This document shows, in pieces, positions 31,969-42,105 of a stretch of DNA of 64,000 bases (position 1 is the stretch's first letter; the number at the start of each line of letters is the position of its first letter). A model generated the notes under the pieces. It had not been told where the DNA came from, searched no databases, and saw only the letters and a list, made by a program, of their open reading frames with translations. A program made the translations under genes and the position numbers. Source of the DNA: Costus lasius (Eukaryota > Streptophyta > Magnoliopsida > Zingiberales > Costaceae); contig CM050453.2 of NCBI GenBank assembly GCA_027563935.2, forward strand, positions 12,542,001 through 12,606,000, written 5' to 3'.

Positions 31969-33378
31969 TGATGACATGCAAATATATAATATATCGTGAC
32001 TCATTTCTATTATTATTTTGGAGTAAAATGCATGTTTTGTCTCATTTATGCACTCAAATGCTTCATATTCTTCAGAGTCTTCACTTTTCCCTTGTTTTAT
32101 AAAAATGTAGGTTTTTAGCCTCAAAATTGATGGAATTTGGAGAATCTGAAGGTATGAGACGATTTCTCATGATGAGACGAAGTTACACACCAAATTTCAG
32201 CTCAATTAGAGCCTTCTACAGAGTATACGATCATGGGTGTGCATCCATGCACGGCCATGCATCGTAAGTCATCAGAATTATCTCAACCGAGTCGTGCACG
32301 GGCGCACCCGTGCACCGATACACGGCCGTGCATCATCTCACGCAGCTTCGACAGGCGCTCGGTATTTCAACCATAACTTTCTATTCCTGGCTCGGAATTG
32401 AACAAAATTTTAGGGAGACCTTCCTAACTGGCATACGAACGTTTTGGGACTAGAATCACCGGATTTGGTCAAGCGATTGAGGAGAACGAAGCGAAACGGA
32501 GACAATCTAGGGTTTGGGGCGATTTTCTGGGCGACAACTCTGTTCCGGCTCATTTTCTTCGTCGTTCCGGCGTGGATCTTCGTGCTGGGCCTTCTTCCAT
32601 CAAGGATCTACCCTTCCCTTTGGTTTGATTTTATCTTTATGAGAGATTTGATGTATTCAATGATGAATCTTGTAGCTTAACTCTATTTTCGAGGTTTGGG
32701 TGTAGCTCACTGTAAGAATGCTTGATGTTAATATTTGACCTACTTATTTCTCATATTTATCTTTGTTCTTATTTATGTTTCAGATGTTTTATCTCGTATT
32801 TATGTACTGGTCATACGTATGCATGTCTTAGATGTCAAGGGAAGGACTGAGAGGTGAACCTTGATCATCGGAACCCCTTAGACTGGACTGGTGATTTCGT
32901 GTTGCGAGAGCACTCGAAATCACCCAAGGAACCATAATCCTTCACAGATCCCATTGGATCCGACTTAACCCAGTAAGCCACGAGAGTACGAGACTTGGGT
33001 TAAGGCGGATACCGGACCGTATCCTGAGAGGAAGCGCGTCTGTACCCTAGGAAGGATTACCTTGAGAACTAAGATAAAACTCAATTTAAAATATCAAACC
33101 TTAATATTTTTGCATGCTTCAGTGTGGTGAAACCTAAAACCCCAAATATCTCTCATAAGTTTAAAACCCCGTTTGCTTTGCTCTTTGCTTTACTTGACTT
33201 AAGTCTGTTTTAGTTTAATTACTTGCACTAGGATTTTAGTCATTTATCCCTTAATTGTTAACCTAGCTACGAGTTGGCCGATCAGTTAGTACTTGAACCT
33301 AGTCCCTGTGGGTTCGATCTTATTATATTACGCGACAGACCGTGCACTTGCGGTAGCAGCCCGTCTTAGGCCCTATCA
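31969..33378 (+). repeat. Element C left LTR (1,410 bp)
   Basis: Begins TGATGACATGCAAATAT and ends GGCCCTATCA, followed by the primer site. The first 100 bases match 39001-39100 and the first about 195 match 43133-43327. It has near-palindromes at 32232-32330 (GTGCACGGGCGCACCCGTGC, CACGGCCGTG). The last 90 bases carry the Athila-type end: TCCCTGTGGGTTCGAT, ATTATATTACGCGACA, CCGTGCACTTGCGG. Confidence 0.85.
32232..32330. repeat. Palindromic modules in U3 of element C LTR
   Basis: GTGCATCCATGCACGGCCATGC-like, GTGCACGGGCGCACCCGTGC (32294-32315, one mismatch) and CACGGCCGTG (32321-32330) are close together. They are different in sequence from the modules of element A but in the corresponding part of the LTR. 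No clear TATA box follows here. Confidence 0.65.
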
Positions 33379-33380
33379 AG

Positions 33381-33403
33381 TTTTTGGAGCCGTTGCCGGG
33401 GAC
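33381..33403 (+). promoter_or_regulatory. Element C primer binding site
   Basis: TTTTTGGAGCCGTTGCCGGG directly follows the LTR, differing by one base from the Athila site in element A (GGTGCC there, GGAGCC here). Confidence 0.8.
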
Positions 33404-33569
33404 TAAGTCGTCAATATTAACACGATCAGAAAATTTGTAGACTAGATTTAGTTAGATTTCATTTTCTTTTTATTCAATTTGTTTACCTATTATTTCTTTG
33501 CTCTTTGTTTTTAGTTGTAATTTTTCTTTGGTATAGTGCTACTAATCTTTTTTGTCAAGGTACTTGTTT

Positions 33570-35969
33570 ATGCCCAGGAATACTGTCAGAACAGGGGAGC
33601 TTGTACCTGAAGACCTGGAGATAGAGCGTACTTTCCGCTAAGTCAGAAGAAATTTGAAAAGACTTAAGTTTGAAGGACAATTTTCTGACGCTCAAACGAT
33701 GGAAGCCAATCGTTCTTTGAAGGACTTTGCAGCACCCACCATCTCTGGTGTGCACTCGAGCATATCACGGCTTGCTATCGAAGCTAACAACTTCGAGATC
33801 AAGCCATCACTTGTACAGATGGTGCAACAGAATCAATTCAGTGGAGCAGCTACTGATGATCCTAACCTTCATTTATCCATTTTTCTAGAATGCTGCGACA
33901 CTTTAAAAATTAATGGTGCTCATTCTGATGCTATCAAACTAAGACTCTTCCCTTTTTCTCTCAGGGATCGAGCTAGGGCGTGGTTGCAGTCTTTACCGCA
34001 GGCATCAATCACAACGTGGGAACAGCTATTGTAAGCTTTTCTGTTAAAATATTTCCCACTGAGCAAGACCGCCCAGCTCAGGAATCAGATAACCAATTTT
34101 GCCCAACGAGAAGGAGAGTCCCTGTATGAAGCATGGGATAGGTTCAAGGAATTGTTGAGGATGTGCCCGCACCATGGTCTACAGAAATGGGTGATCATCC
34201 ACACCTTCTACGGTGGATTGCTATACCAGACCAGACTTTCTGTAGATGCTGCTGCTGGTGGGGCACTGATGAACAAAAATTATGATGATGCTATGGAGCT
34301 GATTGAGGACATGGCCCTCAACCAATATCAGTGGTCAGGAGAGAGGAGCCAGCACACTCGAAATTCAGGGAAGTTTGATGCTAACTCGATTGATTCTTTA
34401 ATGGCAAAAGTAGACTATCTTTCATCAAAGATAGATTCTATTAATGTCTCTGCTTCTAATTCTTTGACTTGTGATGTTTGTAGAGTGACAGGACATTCTG
34501 CAGATAACTGCCACATCTTGAGCGCTCCTTCTGAACAAGTCAACGCCATTGGGAATTTCAGGAACCAAAACGACCCTTACTCGAACACATACAATCCGGG
34601 ATGGAGGAATCACCCGAATTTCTCCTACAGGTTAAATCAAGGGCAAGTTCCTCCTGCTAATTTTTCTAATTAGAACTTCTCTCCTAATTTCAGGCCTCCT
34701 CATCCATCTGCCAACCAAAGACAACAAGATCCTCCACAGAAGTCCAAACTAGAATCGATGTTGGAAAATTTTATGGCGAGTCAGATGAAGCACAATGACT
34801 CTGTGAGTGAGCAGATTCGCCAGCTGAATATGAAAGTGGACTCTGTATCAACCCACCAGAAAATGATGGAGAGCCAGATCACAGAACTGGACCAACGAAC
34901 CAGTTCATTATTAAGACACCCAGGAATGCTTCCAGCTCAACCGGAAGCAAATCCAAGAGATCAGTGCAATGCCGTCATGACGAGTGGCGTTAAGCAATTG
35001 GAGGAATCTGAAGCTGAACACGTGGGGGATGAAGAGGAAGAATCTGCAAGCCAGGAAGAGGGACCTCGTCATGAGAGTCTCGGCACACCCCACGCTGAAA
35101 AGGTAATAGTGGCTGCTGAGAATTCTAAAGATTCTATACACAAGCAGCTACCTTTCAAAGTTGAAGACCCTGGTAGTTTTGATATACCATGCAAGATTGG
35201 GAACACTGCATTCGATGGAGCACTTTTGGATTTAGGCTCTGGAATTAGCATCATGTTGGTCATCACTTTTGAGAAGCTAAATTTGGGAACTCTCACATCA
35301 ACATCTCAGGTACTGCAGTTTGGAAACGGCTCTAGACTTCACCAGCTGGGAATCGCCAAGAATATACCACTGCAATTTAAAGGAATATTTATCCCGGTAG
35401 ACTTTGTGATTCTGGACATAGCCGAGAACCCACTTTTCCCTCTTATATTGGGCAGACCATTCCTCACCACGATCAGAGCTATAATCGATGTCCCACATAG
35501 AATGATGACTTTTCGCATTGATGAAAACAATATGTCATTTGATTTTCCTGCTACTGATGTCCAATTCTGTTTTTCAGGTTCTAGAGAGAACGGAGAGGTG
35601 TTGAAAGAAAGTACTGCACGATCAAGAAGCAAGATGGAGCTCTTCCCAGAGACCTTTCCTGAACATTTTGGAGACAGACCCGACGAACCGATTGGTCTAG
35701 AACGAGACAAGATGGTGGCGAATATAACACATACTGGAGATGCCATAGGAGCCCATTTGAAGAAGAAATTGGGATTGTTTAAGGATGAAATTCTAGTTGA
35801 CTTAGGGACAGCCTATATGTTTTGCTCTATTGTTTCATGTTCTGTTAAGACAGTTGGAGATAAACTATTATATCTTATGCTCACTTTAATAGGTGTACTT
35901 CGTGGGCAACAACGAAAGCAGAGGCTCCATGCCACCTACTTAGCCTCTTCACCCCTAGATCCACCATGA
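33570..35969 (+). pseudogene. Element C gag-protease (one frame, three stops)
   Basis: A single frame of about 800 codons runs from ATG 33570 (MPRNTVRTGELVPEDLEIER) to TGA 35969. It is interrupted by TAA at 33639, TAA at about 34032 and TAG at about 34671. Gag blocks match element A: NNFEIKPSLVQMVQQNQFSG, SLRDRARAWLQSLPQASITT and ESLYEAWDRFKELLRMCPHH. The zinc knuckle is CDVCRVTGHSADNC. Then a PYSNTYNPGWRNHPNFSY block, a coiled-coil-like segment, the protease lead-in VEDPGSFDIPCKIG, an active-site block DLGSGISIM (DLGAS in element A) and ILGRPFLTTIRA. The frame ends soon after protease; RT is absent. Confidence 0.9.
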
Positions 35970-36009
35970 GCACCATGATGGTCAAGCTAGTGATCCTAAA
36001 GAAGCGCTT

Positions 36010-36027
36010 GTTGGGAGGCAACCCAAC
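36010..36027 (+). other. Conserved hairpin with AGGCAA loop (element C)
   Basis: GTTGGG-AGGCAA-CCCAAC, preceded by AAGCGCTT. It has the same loop and stem length as 13364-13381 (minus), with a swapped closing base pair. It marks the junction where pol has been deleted. Confidence 0.7.
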
Positions 36028-36159
36028 CTTTTGTTTGCTATTTTTACTTTCTCATTTATTTTCATCATTTAGACTTTATTGTTTTCCCATTTTTATTTCA
36101 TATTTATGCTCTTTAAGTTGTACCATGCTGATAGGAATTTTTCTGGATTTTTCAGGCAT

Positions 36160-36485
36160 CACCGAGCCATGCACGGTCGCACCCGTGCATCCATGCACGA
36201 CCTTGCACGGCTCGGTAAACTCCTCCCAACGCAAGACCGAGCGCTGCATGGGCGTGGGCGTGAAGGGACGCACGGCCGTGACGCGTAACAAAGTTCTGAC
36301 CCGCACTTGACCGAGACGTGCACAAGTGTGCCCGTGCACCGATGCATGGCCGTGCATCGTAAGTGAACTTTGTTGGATGTTTCAGACTGAGAGTTGCACG
36401 GGACAGGCTGTGTACGCATGCACACCCGTGCACGACATTTCATAAAAAGAGCAGCATACACAGCTTCGTGCACACCCGTGTGCGA
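36160..36485. repeat. Internal U3-like palindrome tract with TATA-like box
   Basis: At least five GC-rich near-palindromes, such as GCACGGTCGCACCCGTGC, CACGGCCGTG, GTGCACCGATGCATGGCCGT and TGCACACCCGTGCACG, lie within 325 bases. They share words with the LTR modules at 32232-32330 (ACCCGTGCACCGAT.CA.GGCCGTGCATC). The ATAAAAAGA box at 36442 lies inside the tract. It may be an internal promoter for the downstream ORF, or LTR sequence captured by recombination. Confidence 0.6.
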
Positions 36486-36736
36486 AAACCTCGCCACCGC
36501 CGCCGCCGTCCAGATCCTCTGCCTCCGGTGCTCGATCGACCGCCGGTGACCTTCCATCGTCTTCCCCATCCTCCGGTGACCATTTCCCCCAACTTTCCAG
36601 CACCGATCCGTGCCTCCCGTCGCCGTTCGCCGCTGCCCTAGTTTCGGTCGCCGCCCACGATAGCGTCGCCGCCGACGCCTCTGAAGCTTCCTCCTCAGCG
36701 CCGGCTGTCTTCCTATCCTTCTCCTACACCGTCACG

Positions 36737-37894
36737 ATGTCTCGGCGCAAGCAACCCACCTCTAAGCATCGCGCGTCCTCCACTTCTCAGGCCACCGTTG
36801 AGCCTCTTCCGCCACCTGCCTTACCACCCACTCCATATGGGATCATCTGCAGAGATCCTGAGCAGCTGGCCAGGTTAACAGCCCTCTCACGCCGTCCGGT
36901 GGTCACCACATGGTTCCTCGATCATGCGACGCTGAACACCTTGGGCTTCCACGAAGATGTACAATGGCTCTTTCAACGTATGGGTTGGGAGCAATTCTTC
37001 ACCATCTGCTACCCTACCTATATTCCCATTGTATTGAAGTTATTATCATCCATGGAGTTTCATGCTAGCATTTACACCGATGACGACGACGGCAGTCTAT
37101 CCTTCCGGCTCAACAACATCGAATATGTGCTTACATTGACTGAGCTGAATTCAATCTATGGTTTTCCTACGGATGGGACGCACCTCACACCAACTGAGTT
37201 TAAAGCAAGCAACTTCTGGGCCGACCTTACTGGCTTCCGACCCTTTGATACCAGGACAGCTAGAGTCACCTACCTGAGGAACCCTGTGGTGAAATATGTG
37301 CACCGTGTCCTAGCACATACCATTTTCGGTCGAGGGGAGTCTGATGGTCTTGTCTGAGCATCTGAGCTTCAGTTTTTATGGGCGATGCTGCATGGGGTCC
37401 GCCTCAACACCGCTTTTCACTTTGCCCATCAACTCCAGAAGGTATAAAGGGAACCGAAGGGTGCAATAGCTCTCGGGGGACTCCTTACCCCACTTGCTTA
37501 TGCAGTAGGGATTCATCCCTACCAGATGGAGCAGGCACGGGGCAACTGCCGACTCGATCTTGATTCTTGCATCTCGATGCGGATGATAGTAAAGGAAGGT
37601 GAACTCTACAGCCTGATCTTCCCCGGGAGCGATGTGAAGTTACCACTGCCAAATCCTGCACGTACTACTGTTCGAGAGCAGCGGAACTGGAGAGTGGAAG
37701 CGGTTGAGGATGAGGATGTGCCTCTAGCCACTGAACCACCACAACCCTCACAGCAGCGCCCTTCTACCCAGCTCGACCGCATTGAAACCATGATCCGCTT
37801 TTTCCGAGACGCTCAGCAAGAGACTCACATGTCCGTTGATGAAGGAAATGATCGGATCTGCCAACTTGAGACAGAAGTGGTGCACCAAGGATGA
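36737..37894 (+). pseudogene. ATHILA ORF-1-type protein, copy 1 (two stops)
   Basis: One frame of about 385 codons from ATG 36737 (MSRRKQPTSKHRASS) to TGA 37894. It has stops at 37355 (GLV*ASEL) and near 37444 (LQKV*REPK). Recognised by the block TWFLDHATLNTLGFHEDVQW, then LFQRMGWEQFFTICYPTYIP, FHASIYTDDDDGSLSFRLNN, LTELNSIYGFPTDGT and HPYQMEQARGN. These resemble the ATHILA ORF-1 family known from plant Athila elements. Its role is not established. It sits in the position where some Athila elements carry an env-like ORF, but I see no signal peptide or membrane segment. The C-terminal part has a helix-rich tail (DRIETMIRFFRDAQQETHMS). Confidence 0.8.
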
Positions 37895-39000
37895 ACACAG
37901 TCCTCCATTTTAGAGTCTGTCCACGAGCTTCAGGCAAGACTCCGTCGATGCTGGGGATGAGCATCTTTGGTTTCACCCGCTACATGGTCAGCTTTCTGTT
38001 TTTCCAGTAGTTTACTTTAGTTGTTAGTTGTTTGTTTTTCTTTAGTCAACTTTTGTTAGTTTTAAGATTGCCATCTCCATTTTCTGCATGCCTTGTTAGT
38101 TAGTTGTATCAACATCTTTTGTGTCTCACCCAACCCCTACCTCTCTTTATGCTATTTGCTTTGTCTTCTAGTATTGCATTGTTATATGATTACTTGGTTA
38201 CTTGGGATGGGGATCTTGACTTTTATTTGCCTATGGTTTATGATGGTTATGGTTTGAACATACAATTCTTTGGTTTACTGTAGTTGAATGATGTAATTAA
38301 CCTGATTCATTGTTGGTAGAATCTTGAAGAGTATGCTTGTTACTTTACCTTAACCTTGATATGCATCTCAAGTGTAAAACGTGATTGCCTATGGTTTCTA
38401 TCTGTACTTTCTTTATGCACTTTGTCATGGAGGTTAGAAATAATAATGGTGGTACCGAAGTGTTCTTGTACACTGCACATTGTACATCCACTTGGCACCA
38501 TTCTTTGCATCACAATGAAATAAAAGGGTTAGTGGTACCTAAGTTCCTTGTCAATCATGTTTGGCATTGACCCAATGGTTTTCATCAATGATAGTGGTAC
38601 CGAAGTGGTACCGCAAAGCTTGGCACTTGGCACTGTCATAGCTTGTCTTAAAAAAAAAAAAAAAAGACACCACATAGGGACTATGTGGTACTGATGTTAT
38701 TCTCCCATGACTTAGTACACAGTGTTATGCTTTATGAAAACTTGGTCAATCATATCATTACTGTGGGATGCACTGTAAAGGTTTTTGGTAATATAACTTT
38801 GCATGCTCTATAGATTGTATCCATGATAATTTGTTTAATTTGCTTTCCATACTGCATTATAACCTGAAGACTTGTTGTGATTAACCTATAACATCATTAG
38901 ACCTACTCAAGCTATTTGAGATTCCCTATTCCGTGTCATCATTGTGTTCTAGACAATTCAATTGCTTGAGGACAAGCAAAACTTTAAGTCCGATGTATTT
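37895..39000 (+). other. Element C 3' non-coding region, copy 1
   Basis: AT-rich, without a supportable ORF. It contains repeats of the motif GGTACCGAAGTG (about 38453, 38592 and 38603), a CTTGGCACTTGGCACTG stretch, a poly-A run at 38651, and the conserved hairpin at 38962-38979, 21 bases before the LTR at 39001. It is closely similar to 42106-43132. Confidence 0.65.
38962..38979 (+). other. Conserved hairpin before LTR, element C copy 1
   Basis: TTGCTTG-AGGA-CAAGCAA, 21 bases before the LTR start at 39001. Same as 11948-11965 (minus) and 43094-43111. Confidence 0.75.
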
Positions 39001-39574
39001 TGATGATATGCAAATATATGATATATCGTGACTCATTTCTATTATTATTTTGGAGTAAAATGCATGCTTTATCTCATTTATGCACTCAAATGCTTCGTAA
39101 AACTTGCGATACCTCGACACGAGAGTGCTTGGTATTCGCTCGAGGGTTTCATAATTTGCCATAGAACTCATTGGGTTCGCCCTAGAACGATCCACCGCGA
39201 GAGTATGAGGTTGATCTAAGACGAACACCGGGGTGTATCACTCGAGAGAGGGCACCTTGTACCCTAGGGTTAGAATCCTTATGCAAAACCAATAATTCGA
39301 ATAGCTAATATCTTTCTTGTGCGATTAAGATCATCATTGTGGTGGAAACCATAGCCCTGATATCCCTCTCATACTTAATCTCAACCGTAGTTATCGTGAT
39401 TGCTTGTTTATGATTGCTTGTTTACAATTGCTTGTTTACGATTTAAGTTCTTAAAACCACATCTTGATTCGCCTAGCTATTAGGACTTAGATTTTCTAGT
39501 ACTCAACCTTGTTCCCTGTGGGATTCGATATCTTTTATATTACTTCGACATAACCGTGCACTTGCGGTACGTGT
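39001..39574 (+). repeat. Hybrid LTR, 574 bp
   Basis: The first 100 bases match the start of the element C LTR (TGATGATATGCAAATATATG). After CAAATGCTTC the sequence switches to the 3' part of a different Athila LTR: blocks of GACACGAGAGTGCTTGG, CCCTGTGGGATTCGATATC, TTACTTCGACATAACCGTGC and CTTGCGGTACGTGTCA at the end. That part resembles the LTR end of element A. A recombination or deletion inside the LTR best explains it. Confidence 0.65.
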
Positions 39575-39651
39575 CAATTATGGAACGGCCGTAATTCTGA
39601 GTTCGAGCAGAAGGCGAAAAACGACTAAGTTAAAAAGCTCACAGAAACTTT

Positions 39652-39741
39652 CACGGGTGAGGCCGTGAATATTTCTGTGACTTAAGTGCTGTACACACAG
39701 AGGCTTTTACGGCCGCAGCCGTAAACTCATCACGGGCCGTG
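39652..39741. repeat. Palindromic modules in third Athila LTR
   Basis: CACGG-GTGAGG-CCGTG (39652-39667), TTTACGGC-CGCA-GCCGTAAA (39706-39725) and CACGGGCCGTG (39731-39741). A TATA box follows 106 bases downstream. This is the same layout as in element A with unrelated palindrome sequence. Confidence 0.65.
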
Positions 39742-39846
39742 AATATTTCCGCCCTTTCGGTTTTTCACTCGATTCGACTCCAAATTAAACTAGAATTGAA
39801 CCAAACTCTCCAGAAACCTTCCTTGATGGGTTCTATATTGATTAGA

Positions 39847-39856
39847 CTATAAAAGG
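39847..39856 (+). promoter_or_regulatory. TATA box of third Athila LTR
   Basis: CTATAAAAGG, followed by a GGGTTTCGGGGGC stretch. It lies 106 bases after the last palindrome, comparable to about 120 bases in element A. Confidence 0.6.
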
Positions 39857-40888
39857 AAAGGCTTTAGTAGGGTTTCGGGGGCTTCTGGGCACAAAAACGA
39901 AGGGCTATAGCGGCGGCGGCGGAAATCAATTTTAGGGCAGAAAACGAACAGGAAAGCTGCGCAAAGAAAGAATTAGAGGGTTGATCTTCATCTCCAGATT
40001 GAGGGGAAGCCTTTCTAGTTTCTTGTCTAGCGATTTCTTGTATTTTTATTGAGTTTCCATGCGATTTTCATCAATGAACATGCTGTTTGTTATGAACATG
40101 AACGTGTAAACCATATTTTTAGGATTTGGGGAATAGCCCATTGACGATGCATGGATTAAACATATTGTTTTAAACCTTTTACATGAATTTTATAGATTTG
40201 ATTTGATTAGAATTGTGTTATTCCGTAATTTACCTTGGCCACGTAATTTTACGTCTTAGACGTTGCGAGAAGGAACGAGAGGTGAATCGCAACGTTGGAT
40301 CTATTCTTTTCAAACCTACGAATCCGATCACGAGAGTAGTTCGGATTCGTTTGAAGGATTCACATGGTTTTTCATAGAACTTAATGGGTAAATTACGTTA
40401 ACTGTCACGAGAGTAGGGAGTTAGCGTAGTTAGATACCGGATTACGCTTCGAGAGGAGGTAATTTGTACTTTAGGAAAAATCCCTTTTAAAACTATAATT
40501 TTCTGTTTAAAGATTTATTTTTATTAAATTCATAATCGTCAACGTAGTGAAACCCTAAGTCCTGAATTTATCTGGATTGATTTTTAGCCAAAACCCTAAA
40601 ACCACCTTTTTGTTTTCTTGCATTAGAAGTTTTCAAAACAAAAACTACACTTTGATTCGTCTAGATATAGATCAATCGTATAATCAGTACTTGACCGCCA
40701 GATCCTCGTTGGAAACGATATCTTTTTATTACTTCGATAAATCCGTGCGCTTGCAAATAGCTATCACTCGCCGTCGCCCTAATTCCTATCGCCGCCCGCT
40801 GTTCCGCTGTTGTCGACCTTCCCTCTCCACTTTTGACGCCTCTCCACCACCTGCTACTACCTTCTCGTAACCTCCCTTCACCGCCAGC

Positions 40889-42105
40889 ATGTCTCAACGC
40901 AAACAGGTCACTTCCAAGCACTGAGCCTCCTCTTCCAGTGCCGCCGCCATCCAACAACCACCGCCTGCTGCTCCTCCAACTCCCTATGGAATCATCTGCA
41001 GAGATCCTGAGTAGCTTGCCAAACTCACCGCCCTCTCACGCCACCCAGTGGTGACCACACGATTCCTGGATCATGCTACGTTGAACACTCTGGGATTCTA
41101 CGAGGATGTGCATTGGCTATTTCAACGTGTGGGGTGGGATCAGTTCTTCACTATCTGCTATCCCACCTACATTCCCATTGTACTAGAGTTCCTATCCTCC
41201 ATGGAATTTCATGCTAGCATCCACACCGATGAAGATGACGGCAGCCTATCCTTCCGGCTCAACAATACTGAGTTTGTGCTTACGTTGACAGAGCTGAATT
41301 CGATATATGGCTTTCCTACGGATGACACAAGACTCACACCAACTGAATTTAAAGCAAGCAACTTCTAGGCCGACTTGACCAGTTTCCGACCTTTTGATAC
41401 CAAGACAGCCAGAGCCACCTGCCACAGGAACCCCGTCTTGAAGTATATGCATCGTGTCATGGCATACACTATTTTTAGCCGAGGGGAGTCTGATGGTCTT
41501 GTTCGGGCATCCGAACTCCAATTTCTCTAGGCGATGCTACATGGGGTCCGCCTCAACACTGCCTTTCATTTAGCCAAGTAACTCCAGAAGGTATCAAGGG
41601 TGCCGAAGGGTGCCATTGCTCTCGGGGGGACTTCTTACCCCGCTGACTTTTGCGGTAGGGATCCATCCCTACCAGATGGAACAAGCCCGGGGCAACAACC
41701 AACTCGATCTTGATTCCTGCATCTCCATGCGGATGATAGTCAAGGAGGGAGAATTCTACAGTCTGCTCTTCCCCGGGAGCGATGTTAAGCTACCACTGCC
41801 AAATCCCTCACGCACCACAGTCCGCGAGCAGCAAAACTGGAGAGTTGAGGCAGTCGAGGATCATGACGTGCCTCTTGCGACTGAGCCTCCACCCCCTTCG
41901 CAGCGACCTTCTACCCAGCTTGACCGCATAGAGACTATGATCCGCTTTATCTGAGACGCCCAACAAGAGACTCACTTGTCCGTTGATGAAGGAAATGACC
42001 GGATTCAACATCTTGAGACTGAGGTTTAGCGCCAGGGACGAGTGCAGTCTTCTCTCTTGGAGTCTGTCCATGACCTTCAGGCGAGACTGCATTGGCGCTG
42101 GGGAT
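40889..42105 (+). pseudogene. ATHILA ORF-1-type protein, copy 2 (many stops, one frameshift)
   Basis: Parallel to 36737-37894. Starts ATG 40889 (MSQRKQVTSKH) and has stops at 40922 (TGA), about 41012 (TAG where copy 1 has CAG), 41367 (TAG where copy 1 has TGG), 41528 (TAG where copy 1 has TGG) and 41579 (TAA). An extra G in the run near 41627 shifts the frame (rest read from 41610, ending TGA near 41954). Intact blocks: FLDHATLNTLGFYEDVHWLF, YPTYIPIVLEFLSSMEFHAS. None of its stops is at the same place as in copy 1, so the two copies decayed separately. Confidence 0.8.

Larger units (their letters stand above)
35970..36736 (+). other. Element C inter-ORF region with palindromes
   Basis: Starts with the conserved hairpin at 36010-36027, i.e. 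the sequence normally found after integrase. About 150 bases later a palindrome-rich tract (36160-36485) resembles the U3 modules of the LTR. An ATAAAAAGA box lies at 36442-36450. The remaining GC-rich part (36480-36736) resembles a leader before the ATHILA-type ORF. Confidence 0.65.
39575..40766 (+). repeat. 5'-truncated LTR of another Athila subfamily
   Basis: Holds a U3-like palindrome group (39652-39741), a TATA box CTATAAAAGG at about 39848, and the Athila-type end (TCGTTGGAAACGATATC, TTACTTCGATAAATCCGTGC, CTTGCAAATAGCTATCA). There is no primer site after it. It joins straight to the leader of the second ATHILA-type ORF, so a whole gag-pol region has been lost between. Confidence 0.65.

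Noticed and set aside
36737..37894. Env-like protein
   Set aside because: The position fits, but the protein has no signal peptide or membrane segment and matches the ATHILA ORF-1 type instead.
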